DNA from: JAFGNB01 sp050304135
GTDB lineage: Bacteria; Fibrobacterota; Chitinivibrionia; Chitinivibrionales; Chitinispirillaceae
Length of the DNA: 64,000 nucleotides
Reading direction: 5' to 3'
Assembly (NCBI GenBank): GCA_050304135.1
Contig: JBNLDC010000064.1
Coordinates: forward strand, 186,001-250,000
Both the position numbers and the translations under genes were made by a program. The notes beneath the pieces are model-generated. The model did no database searches. It saw nothing but the letters and a program-made list of their open reading frames with translations, and had not been told where the DNA came from. This document shows, piece by piece, positions 41,705 through 49,425 of the stretch (positions are counted from its first letter, which is position 1; every line of letters starts with the position of its first letter).

Positions 41705-43474
41705 TTACCGTACAATCATGGGGGATGTCGCCAGTGTGGCGCCGTTCGATGACCGGAAACGCACCAGATAAACGCCTTTTGCCACATTTCCAATATTCAG
41801 CAGTTGCTTACCGGTTGCCATCTGATTTCGGTTAACGGCGGCAATCCGTCTCCCGTGAATATCCAGCAGTTCAACCGAAGCTGCCGCGGGATACCGGTCG
41901 AACCCGATACGGTTCTCTCTGTATGTGAACCTTGGAGGGGAGTCGGAAACCGGGTGCCGAATCGCCGAAGGGTCTGGGGGAGAATAATTATCCCACCCGG
42001 GCATCTCATCGAGGGTGATCACAAAGTCGTGATTCATGATCGCATTCCAGTCGGCCGCCGTGTTGTCGTGTGCCCAGCCGTCCATGGTGTAGTCTCCGTA
42101 CCACGGCATAAAGTACGACCACCCGGCACCGTCCGTCTCCATGCTGTCGGGGTGGGGAACGGATCCGTTTTCACTGAGTGCGATAATTTTCTTACCTTCG
42201 AAGATATCCTTCACTTTTTCAAATGAGGCCACGAGTGATCCGTGGTTGGCTTCACGGGGATAGTAGTAGTAGTCGCGACCGATAATGTCGGTGTACTCGT
42301 TGCCGGGATACCAGTCGAGCGCGTCACTCGCTTCGTCGGAGGTCCAGACCCAGATGAGATTATCAAGACCGTGGTGGTTGACCATCCGGTCGAACAGAAA
42401 CCGGTAGAGCGCCACACATGCCTTCGCTCCACTGTATCCCCACCAGAACCATTTACCCGAAGCTTCGTGCATCGGCCTCCAGATCACCGGAATATCTTTG
42501 TCGGCAAGCGTTTTGAGGTATCCGGCAATAATATCTATATCAGCGACGATCGCCTTGTACTCGGCACTTGCGGTATTGAACTCGGCACAGGTGGCCGAGT
42601 CGGTGAATGCCCTGTTCAAATTGAAATCGGTATACGGTGTATTACCGGACGACGGTGAGTAGAAGGTTTCAACCTGTTTGAGGGGATCTTTCCAGTGCCA
42701 GCAGAAGGCGGGGAAACCACCTTTTTTATAGATATCTTCGGCCATGCTGAGCGTTGCGGCGGTGTATCCCTGATACCACTGATTATCCGAATTCAGGCCG
42801 GTACTGTGCATGAAATCGAGACCGAGCAGTGCAGGTGTTTTGCCCGACGCATCGATAATCCAGGCTACTTCGGTCTGTTCTTCTACTTTATAAGGAGTGT
42901 AGTTGCCGTCGTTGAAAAAAACGGTATTGGTCATGACACCGCTCACAACGTTTTTCTGAAAATGTTCCCGTAGAAAACCGTACATTTTCAGTGCGTTTTC
43001 GGAGGGATTCTGGGACACCAGATTGCCGGAGATGGTAAACGGTGTTTCAACATAGGGGGTGAGTTCGACGTAGTCGATATTCACCCATCCCCATGAGTGC
43101 ACAATACCGATGGTGTTGGACCCGGCGGAAAGTTTGATTTTAGCGGAACCTTTTATCGAAACAAACGTTGAACAGAGAGGGAAAGATATCTGCCCCTTCG
43201 AGGTCCCGTTGACCGTAAGATTCTGGATTTTTCCTTTTTCATCGGATGGCTGCGAGTAGGTGACCCAGAGGGTATAAAACCCTGCAGTTGCTGCGGTTAC
43301 CGTGAAAGAGAGGTTGCCCTCTTTCATATTCACATAGGCCCCCCCGGATGCATCCGCCTCCTTCACCAGCTCAATGGAATTCTCATCGACAATCGCGTCT
43401 TCGGCTTCGTAGCGTTCCTCTGAAGCGGCCCAGAGTGTCGAAATAAGCAGCAGTGGTAACAGCAGATGTTTCAT
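41705..43474 (-). CDS. CBM35-GH26 beta-mannanase with sorting tail
   Basis: A 589-residue secreted enzyme: signal peptide (1-16), a CBM35-like module (about 21-140: RYEAEDAIVDE...GWVNIDYVEL), a GH26 catalytic domain (about 155-495) and a sorting tail (about 505-589: VELLDIHGRRIAAVN, GVYLVRFRS, MIVR). GH26 cleaves beta-1,4-mannan with retention. The acid/base is Glu337 (WRPMHEASG) and the nucleophile Glu435 (IALSENGSVP), both in canonical contexts. GGAGAT precedes the ATG closely. It lies inside the duplicated region but has no second copy, so it may have been inserted between the repeats. Confidence 0.94.
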   Translation of the reverse strand: MKHLLLPLLLISTLWAASEERYEAEDAIVDENSIELVKEADASGGAYVNMKEGNLSFTVTAATAGFYTLWVTYSQPSDEKGKIQNLTVNGTSKGQISFPLCSTFVSIKGSAKIKLSAGSNTIGIVHSWGWVNIDYVELTPYVETPFTISGNLVSQNPSENALKMYGFLREHFQKNVVSGVMTNTVFFNDGNYTPYKVEEQTEVAWIIDASGKTPALLGLDFMHSTGLNSDNQWYQGYTAATLSMAEDIYKKGGFPAFCWHWKDPLKQVETFYSPSSGNTPYTDFNLNRAFTDSATCAEFNTASAEYKAIVADIDIIAGYLKTLADKDIPVIWRPMHEASGKWFWWGYSGAKACVALYRFLFDRMVNHHGLDNLIWVWTSDEASDALDWYPGNEYTDIIGRDYYYYPREANHGSLVASFEKVKDIFEGKKIIALSENGSVPHPDSMETDGAGWSYFMPWYGDYTMDGWAHDNTAADWNAIMNHDFVITLDEMPGWDNYSPPDPSAIRHPVSDSPPRFTYRENRIGFDRYPAAASVELLDIHGRRIAAVNRNQMATGKQLLNIGNVAKGVYLVRFRSSNGATLATSPMIVR

Positions 43475-43727
43475 TCATATCTCCTTGGTCGTACCTGAAC
43501 CGAGCGATTTATAACGCAAATTATATCTCCGCATCCGCACAGGTCTTGCATTTCAATACCTACTCAAATAACCTTCCGGTGTCCCGATATCCGGATCTGT
43601 GAGAACAGAATCCGGTTACCCATGTATGTTGGTGGTAAAAAAAGGGGGTAACGTGCTTTGGGGAAGGTATAAACAGCAAAAGCTGTCACCGAATTGAATG
43701 TGGAAGGGAAAAGTCCGGAGCCTCCAG

Positions 43728-45902
43728 TTATTTCACCAGCATAACGTTTTTAACGTAGGTATTTGTTCCCATTCTCATTTTAATCATATAACAACCCGGA
43801 ACAAGAGCACCGTTGTTCCAATAAAGCGTCTGCTGGCCCGGACCGTACTGCCCGTTGGCGATGGTGCGGAGGGCGTGACCGGCAAGATCGTACAATGTGA
43901 GGGTCACCCGCTCGCGGCGGGGTGTGGAAAAGGTGATAAAAGAGGTTGTTCCGGTTCTTCCGGAGGAGAGGATGACGGACGGTTTCCGATGTGACAATGT
44001 GTGTTCCGGATTGCAGATTACACCGGTTTCGGCAAATTCCGAAAGCTGACGGCGCCAGACCGTACTTCCCGGAGTCCCGGCAAAAAGGTAATTGTCACCA
44101 GTGGTAAGATGCCAAACTGGATCCGTAAGGCCTGTGTTGACCGCGGTCCAGCCTATACCATTGTCGGTGGAAAGGTAAACACCCTTATTCGTTCCGGCAA
44201 AAAGGTTGCCGCCCTTTGTTGTAAGACAATAGACACTGTCTGGCAGGTAAGCGGAATCGATCGCACTCCAGCTTGTTCCGTTATCGGTGGAGAGGAATGC
44301 TCCGGCGCCATTGGTTCCGGCGACAATGTTACTTCCGATCGGAACAAGAGAGGTGACTGTATAGGGGAGTCCGGAACTGTAGTTACCTTGATTCCAGGTT
44401 ACACCGTTGTCGGTGGAAAGATAAAGGTGCGGAAAGGGATTGACGCTATTGACATATACTCTGTCACACATCGCGAATATGGTGTTTCCGCACGGAAATA
44501 CAGAGTAGAAAGTAAGACGTATGGAATCTGAACTTACCTGGTTCCAGCTTGTTCCGTTATTGGTGGATTGATATAGTCTGTCATAGATCCCGCCAAAAGT
44601 CTTATTTCCATTCACGGCTAATGATTCAATTCTATAATTTATAATATTAGAATCAACCCTGGTCCAGTTTGCACCGGTATCAGCGGAGACGAAAATCCCC
44701 TTGTCGGTCCCGGCCAAAAGATTGCCGCCAGTCACAGCAAAAGAATAGATACGGAATGCGGCCCCTAAAACCTCCATAAGATCTGAATTTATTGGTTTCC
44801 AGCTTGTTCCGGCATCCCTCGAAAGAAAAATACCGTTGTGATATGTGGCGCTGAAAAGGTTGTTTCCGTTCGTTTCAAGTGAAGTAACTGCCAGATTCAT
44901 CGGAAGGCCGGAGTTGACAGCATTACTGCTTTTCTCGTCATTGGTGGATCGGAATATACCGCTATATCGAGTCCCGATAACAACACTGTTGCCGCTTGCC
45001 GCAAGAGAAGTAAGTGGTTGCGGGAAATTTGTGGTGATGGTATCCCAGTGTGCGCCGTTATTAGTGGAAATAAAAACAGTGTATCGCATTAGGGCAAAAA
45101 TGTTGCCGTCATCTATCGCAAGAGAATTGACTTTTTGATATTGAGGGGGCAGGGGCAGTCCCTCGTTGACCTTCGACCAGCTTTTTCCGGTATCGCTGGA
45201 GAGGAGAACGCCGTACTGAACTGTCCCGGCGAAAATGGTGCTGTCGCTTACAACAAGTGAATTGACATGTAGATTCGAAAAGCCGGAGTTCACCTGGGTC
45301 CAGGTTTTCCCGGTGTCGGAGGATATATATACTCCATCATTGGTTCCGGCAAAAATGTTGTTTCCTATGGCTGCAAGAGAAAAAACATTGAAAGATGGTG
45401 ACAGAGGGAGGCCGGAATTGACCGCCGACCAGTTTTTTCCGGCATCGGAGGAAAGATACACGCCGTCGTATTGCATTCCCGCATAGATGTTGGTTCCGTT
45501 CACGGCAATAGAACTGACGTACTGATATGCGGGTAGTCCTTCATTGGCTGCCGTCCAGGTTGCTCCGTTATCGGTTGAGATAAGAAAGTTGTTATTGATA
45601 GATGATGTATCTGGGGCATAGGTTCCAACAAAAATATAGTTTTCATATGCTGCAAGTGAATGAACATTGGCAGTCGGAAAACCGGTGTTGACCGGGGCCC
45701 AGCTTTGCCCGGAATCGATGGAACGGAAAATACCGAAGGAGTTCGTACCGGCAAAGAAGGTGGAACCTGTGCCGCACAGTGCGGTGATTTCGCACCCCTC
45801 CGGTCCGCCCGCTTTTTCCCACTCAGCCATTACCGTTTGCGGAACCGCCGCCAGCAGCGCGACGGTCACGGCAATAGATGCAATAGCACGTCTATATTTC
45901 AT
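43728..45902 (-). CDS. Secreted Asp-box beta-propeller protein with sorting tail (paralogue 2)
   Basis: A 724-residue paralogue of the gene at 36124-38289. The ATG at 45902 is chosen for AAAGGA about 10 nt upstream and the signal peptide (AIASIAVTVALLAAVPQTVMA). Thirteen Asp-box positions are present (SIDSGQSW, SSDTGKTW, STDNGTSW and others); one near residue 330 is degenerate (STNDEKSSNA). The first 40 residues and the sorting tail (VTLTLYDLAGHALRTIANGQ, GCYMIKM, VMLVK) are nearly those of paralogue 1, while the blades between them differ more. It is divergent from paralogue B of the 293-aa gene. Function unknown; surface display is inferred. Confidence 0.85.
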   Translation of the reverse strand: MKYRRAIASIAVTVALLAAVPQTVMAEWEKAGGPEGCEITALCGTGSTFFAGTNSFGIFRSIDSGQSWAPVNTGFPTANVHSLAAYENYIFVGTYAPDTSSINNNFLISTDNGATWTAANEGLPAYQYVSSIAVNGTNIYAGMQYDGVYLSSDAGKNWSAVNSGLPLSPSFNVFSLAAIGNNIFAGTNDGVYISSDTGKTWTQVNSGFSNLHVNSLVVSDSTIFAGTVQYGVLLSSDTGKSWSKVNEGLPLPPQYQKVNSLAIDDGNIFALMRYTVFISTNNGAHWDTITTNFPQPLTSLAASGNSVVIGTRYSGIFRSTNDEKSSNAVNSGLPMNLAVTSLETNGNNLFSATYHNGIFLSRDAGTSWKPINSDLMEVLGAAFRIYSFAVTGGNLLAGTDKGIFVSADTGANWTRVDSNIINYRIESLAVNGNKTFGGIYDRLYQSTNNGTSWNQVSSDSIRLTFYSVFPCGNTIFAMCDRVYVNSVNPFPHLYLSTDNGVTWNQGNYSSGLPYTVTSLVPIGSNIVAGTNGAGAFLSTDNGTSWSAIDSAYLPDSVYCLTTKGGNLFAGTNKGVYLSTDNGIGWTAVNTGLTDPVWHLTTGDNYLFAGTPGSTVWRRQLSEFAETGVICNPEHTLSHRKPSVILSSGRTGTTSFITFSTPRRERVTLTLYDLAGHALRTIANGQYGPGQQTLYWNNGALVPGCYMIKMRMGTNTYVKNVMLVK

Positions 45903-45917
45903 CGGATATTTTTCCTT

Positions 45918-46092
45918 TCGCATTATTCCGCCTTTTATCCATCTGCAACAAACCGGACGGATATGTTTTAATCACCAATCCGGAAGATACTGCCCCTTTT
46001 TATAGTATACAACAATTTAAACCGGATGAATCTGCACCTGCTGACAAACCGTTTTCCGGCAGAAAACACCATTTCCCGACTCAGCGTTCATG
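45918..46092. repeat. Duplicated divergent promoter segment, copy 2
   Basis: Matches 39137-39312 with scattered differences and small indels. It is followed by a GAGTCAG heptamer cluster (46125-46164) with more units than at the related site near 40690, where a single GGAGTCAGGATGCC is found. It lies between the propeller gene and the 293-aa gene, whose promoters it should contain. Confidence 0.8.
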
Positions 46093-46218
46093 ATGCCGCA
46101 GGTGATGGTATATTGGAGGTACAAGGAGTCAGAATCCTGGAGTCAGAAGTCAGAAGTCAGGATGCCTCGGCAGTTGCTACATAAATAGATCAGGTTTTTG
46201 ACCGGGAGGAGTGCCCAA

Positions 46219-47100
46219 ATGCTGCAGCGATATCTTGTGATGGTACTGTTGGCCCTTTATTCGTTTTCAGGCGCTGAACCGGTAGGTGATTTTGCTCCGC
46301 TGGAAGTGGGGAATGTGTGGGTGTACGAGTATAAACGGTCTACAGAATGTTTTATGACTTCTATGCCTAACGATTCATTCATAGTCACAATATCCCTCGT
46401 TTCTTCATTGCAGTTCAATGATTCAATTGTTCATTGTTTTGAAAACCGGATCGAGGGAATGAGCATAAATACAACTTTTATATCAGATACTATTATGGGT
46501 ATCGACACAATATTTGATACAACATGGATAGACTCGATGGAATTTGACACGTTAATTGAAACCAATACATTGATAAGAAGGGATTCATTGATTCCATTCA
46601 CTTTTCAAACAACGGGTATTGTTGATACTTCATGGTTAGGTGCACAAAGATTTGAGGGATCCCGATGGTCAACACCGGTAATGCCTATCTGGGAAACACA
46701 TTATGTCGAAACAGACTCGAAAATCTCAAATACTGGTCTATTGCAGTTCTTGATGAAGGATGAGGCACACGAATTAATAGTTCAATACTTTAATAAAAAA
46801 AGCACCTATCGACAGAATATTGGCATGATATCGTATTATAACGAGTATAGAGATCCACCTGGTCCATGTCCAACTACCAACATTACCCTGCTCTCATTTG
46901 AAAATGTCCCATTTGACGCGGTACAAACCGGTCGCGCTCCACTTCCTGCCCGACCACGTGTCGTACCCGCAGTGAAGCTTTCCCTCCCGCATCTCTCCAT
47001 CGAAAATAACGGCAGGGTATTCAATCTGCAGGGCAGAGCTGTTTCGGCGAAGGCGACTCCGGGCAGGAATGCGAGGAAACCATCGGTGGTGCACCGGTAA
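46219..47100 (+). CDS. 293-aa secreted protein of unknown function (paralogue B)
   Basis: A 293-residue protein; the ATG at 46219 is chosen because GGGAGGAG lies 8-15 nt upstream and it matches paralogue A (the frame is open to 46198). Signal peptide, GNVWVYEY opening, DTIMGIDTIFDTTWIDS middle and the FNLQGRAVSAK end are shared with paralogue A. The strongest differences are at about 125-205. Divergent to the propeller gene, with a shared upstream segment, so the two may be coregulated. A GTAGAGACACC palindrome follows the stop. Confidence 0.75.
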   Translation: MLQRYLVMVLLALYSFSGAEPVGDFAPLEVGNVWVYEYKRSTECFMTSMPNDSFIVTISLVSSLQFNDSIVHCFENRIEGMSINTTFISDTIMGIDTIFDTTWIDSMEFDTLIETNTLIRRDSLIPFTFQTTGIVDTSWLGAQRFEGSRWSTPVMPIWETHYVETDSKISNTGLLQFLMKDEAHELIVQYFNKKSTYRQNIGMISYYNEYRDPPGPCPTTNITLLSFENVPFDAVQTGRAPLPARPRVVPAVKLSLPHLSIENNGRVFNLQGRAVSAKATPGRNARKPSVVHR

Positions 47101-47106
47101 ACTACC

Positions 47107-47133
47107 GTAGAGACACCATGCCATGGCGTCTCT
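47107..47133. repeat. Palindromic element of the GTAGAGACGCC family, copy 4
   Basis: GTAGAGACACCATG / CATGGCGTCTCT around a single C, with one G-T type mismatch between arms. It begins 6 bp after the stop of paralogue B and probably ends that transcript. Confidence 0.8.
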
Positions 47134-47276
47134 CCCCGAAACCCTGTTGTTCTTGCCTGCCGCTGTATTCACCTGCTATTTTGCCCATCAAGAGGGCAAC
47201 ACACTATCTGTTCAATTATCTGCGGGTCTTTCCACTCCGGAAACTGCATTGAAAATTCATCTGTGGAATAGTGGGT

Positions 47277-48188
47277 ATGACAGCTGCATCCGGTGAAAAT
47301 ATAGCTGGGAATCGCTCATGGACAGGGCAGACCATGGGAAGCCGGCTGGGGCATTTCGGGTTTTTCCTGGTGATGCGTATTTTCGGCCGGCGGTTTGCCG
47401 GCGGTATTCTGGTGACCGTTTCCCTGTTTTACTATCTGTTCAGACCGAAGGTGCGCAAAGACTCGCTTCCGTATCTCAGACGCAGGTTCCCGCACAGCGG
47501 GAAGATCGCCCTCGCCTGGCACGGATGGCGGCTGGTACATTCTTTCTCGGAAGTACTACTCGACCGCCTGTACCTCAGGGTGCGGGGCGGGCAGGGGTTT
47601 CAGGTGGAGTTCCCCGACACGCAGCGAATACGGGATGCGCTCAGGTTGGGCAAAGGGGTACTTCTTCTAAGCGCCCACATGGGAAACTGGGAGGTGGCCG
47701 GACGCTTTTTCGGCCGACTGGGTGCACCGGTGTCGGTGGTTATGTTCGAAAACGAACGTACAGAGATCCGGGAGCTCTACGAGAAACTTTCACGGGAGGG
47801 GACACTCCCGTACCAGCCGATATTCTCCAATGATTCGATTGACACCATCCTGCGGGTACACCGTGCCCTCGCGCAGAATCACATCGTCGTTATGCATGGC
47901 GACCGGTCCCTCACCAGCGGCGGGATCATGGTGCCGTTTTTAGGTTCCGTTGCCTGTTTTCCCGATGCACCGTATCGTATTGCTGCTGCGACCGGTGCTG
48001 CAGTGGTACCCGCTTTCTGCATGCAGGAGGGGGTCAGCCGCTATCTGGTGAGGGCGTATGAGCATTTCAGGGTGGAAAACTCGAAGGAAGGGATTGAGAG
48101 GGCCGGTCGTGCTTATGTGACGGTGCTCGAGGAGTTCCTCCGACAATACCCGTACCAGTGGTTTAATTTTTATGATTTCTGGAAGTGA
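47277..48188 (+). CDS. LpxL/HtrB-type lysophospholipid acyltransferase
   Basis: A 303-residue protein from the ATG at 47277 (a GTG at 47271 and an ATG at 47334 are alternatives; the segment RSWTGQTMGSRLG before the last one resembles the WxGxTxG start of relatives). One N-terminal membrane helix (about 40-60, GILVTVSLFYYLFRP) is followed by the acyltransferase domain with the HX4E motif SAHMGNWE near 125-132 and the MHGDRS block near 200. LpxL-type enzymes acylate lipid A or glycolipids; relatives also occur in aryl-polyene lipid clusters. It heads a three-gene operon with a glycosyltransferase and a hydrolase-radical SAM fusion, so its acceptor is more likely a special glycolipid than ordinary lipid A (inference). 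Confidence 0.86.
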   Translation: MTAASGENIAGNRSWTGQTMGSRLGHFGFFLVMRIFGRRFAGGILVTVSLFYYLFRPKVRKDSLPYLRRRFPHSGKIALAWHGWRLVHSFSEVLLDRLYLRVRGGQGFQVEFPDTQRIRDALRLGKGVLLLSAHMGNWEVAGRFFGRLGAPVSVVMFENERTEIRELYEKLSREGTLPYQPIFSNDSIDTILRVHRALAQNHIVVMHGDRSLTSGGIMVPFLGSVACFPDAPYRIAAATGAAVVPAFCMQEGVSRYLVRAYEHFRVENSKEGIERAGRAYVTVLEEFLRQYPYQWFNFYDFWK

Positions 48189-48219
48189 ACAGACGGTAAA
48201 GGAGAGGGGCATACGTACC

Positions 48220-49425
48220 ATGACCGCAGGTAGACGGGTTCTCATTTTTCCGAATTCAAATACACTTTCGCACGTTTCGCGGGCACTATCCCTCTGCAAC
48301 TGGCTTGCTGCCGATGGGTACGAGGTGCATATCGGGGTTTCAAACAGCAGGAAAACCTGGGTGCAGCGGTTCTGGCCGCGGTGTCACGGCATCCTCGAAC
48401 TCTGGGAGCCGTCGGGAAAACCGTTTCCGAGCCCGGGGTGGTTTTCCGATCCGGTCTACAGCGAGGCATGTGTCACTTCACAGGAGGCAGTGATCGATCT
48501 GGTGCGCCCCGATCTGATTATCGGGGTATTCGATTTCGTTTCGGGAATAAGCGGCGGGAACATTCCCCGACTGAGCATCAACGGTGCGTGCATGCTTCCG
48601 TGGTATAACGGAGTACTCGGTTTTGATGATCAGGAGACTCCGGAGCACAGTGAACAGAAAAAAATATTTACTCTGTTCTGGTCGTATGCCGCGAAATCGT
48701 TCGGGGAGCTGCTTAAAAAACGCACTAAGGAAATTCCTTCTTCGGCACTTGAACTATTGCCGGGTGATGTCAACTGCATCTACGAAGTCCCTGAGGTGAC
48801 CGGAATCACCGGGGTTCCACCGTCGTATCATTATGTGGGGCCGATTGTATGGGATGGCTGGGATGCTCTTGGAGAGAACATTCCGTGGGCGAATGATGAC
48901 CGGCATTTTACCGTGTATCTCAATTCCGGCACGCTCATGAAGAACGAACAGACCATGGCCTCGATCATCAATGAGTGTCTTGCCCGCGGGTTTCGTCTCG
49001 TTATGAGTTCGGGTGATCGTGGACCGTCGTGGAGCACCGACCGGCTCTTCTGTCGCCCGTTTCTCGCACCATCCGATGTGCTCCCGCGGGCGGACCTCGT
49101 GGTCTGTACCGGAGGGGTGGGAGCCTGCTATACGAATCTGCAGTTCGGGGTACCGTCACTGGTTATTCCGATGCAGCCCGAGCAGGCGACGAACGGAATC
49201 AACCTCGCCCGTATTGGATGCGGTGAAGTCTACCGCCACAATGTCGTCTTTCTCGGCGATGCGCAGCGGTATCATCACCCCTTTGATCAGCAACGGTTCA
49301 GAGAACTTCTAGATCGTATGACGGAAAACAGGGATGCCTACCGCGGGCTTCACCGGATCCGGACGGCTCTGGAAGGAGTGAAGACCCGTGAACTGCTGTT
49401 GTCGATAATCAGGGGTATGCTGTGA
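48220..49425 (+). CDS. MurG/UGT-like (GT-B) glycosyltransferase
   Basis: A 401-residue GT-B fold protein. The N-terminal sugar-acceptor half starts RRVLIFPNSNTLSHVSRALSL. The C-terminal nucleotide-sugar half has VYLNSGTLMKN and the GT1/GT28-type VVCTGGVGACYTNLQFGVP, followed by PEQATNGINLARIGCG. These are the donor-binding elements of MurG, UGT and macrolide transferases. The ATG at 48220 is chosen because GAGAGGGG precedes it; the ATG at 48172 overlaps the acyltransferase gene. The gene lies 31 bp after the acyltransferase and its stop overlaps the next start (TGATG), so all three are coexpressed. Acceptor and donor are unknown. Confidence 0.83.
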   Translation: MTAGRRVLIFPNSNTLSHVSRALSLCNWLAADGYEVHIGVSNSRKTWVQRFWPRCHGILELWEPSGKPFPSPGWFSDPVYSEACVTSQEAVIDLVRPDLIIGVFDFVSGISGGNIPRLSINGACMLPWYNGVLGFDDQETPEHSEQKKIFTLFWSYAAKSFGELLKKRTKEIPSSALELLPGDVNCIYEVPEVTGITGVPPSYHYVGPIVWDGWDALGENIPWANDDRHFTVYLNSGTLMKNEQTMASIINECLARGFRLVMSSGDRGPSWSTDRLFCRPFLAPSDVLPRADLVVCTGGVGACYTNLQFGVPSLVIPMQPEQATNGINLARIGCGEVYRHNVVFLGDAQRYHHPFDQQRFRELLDRMTENRDAYRGLHRIRTALEGVKTRELLLSIIRGML

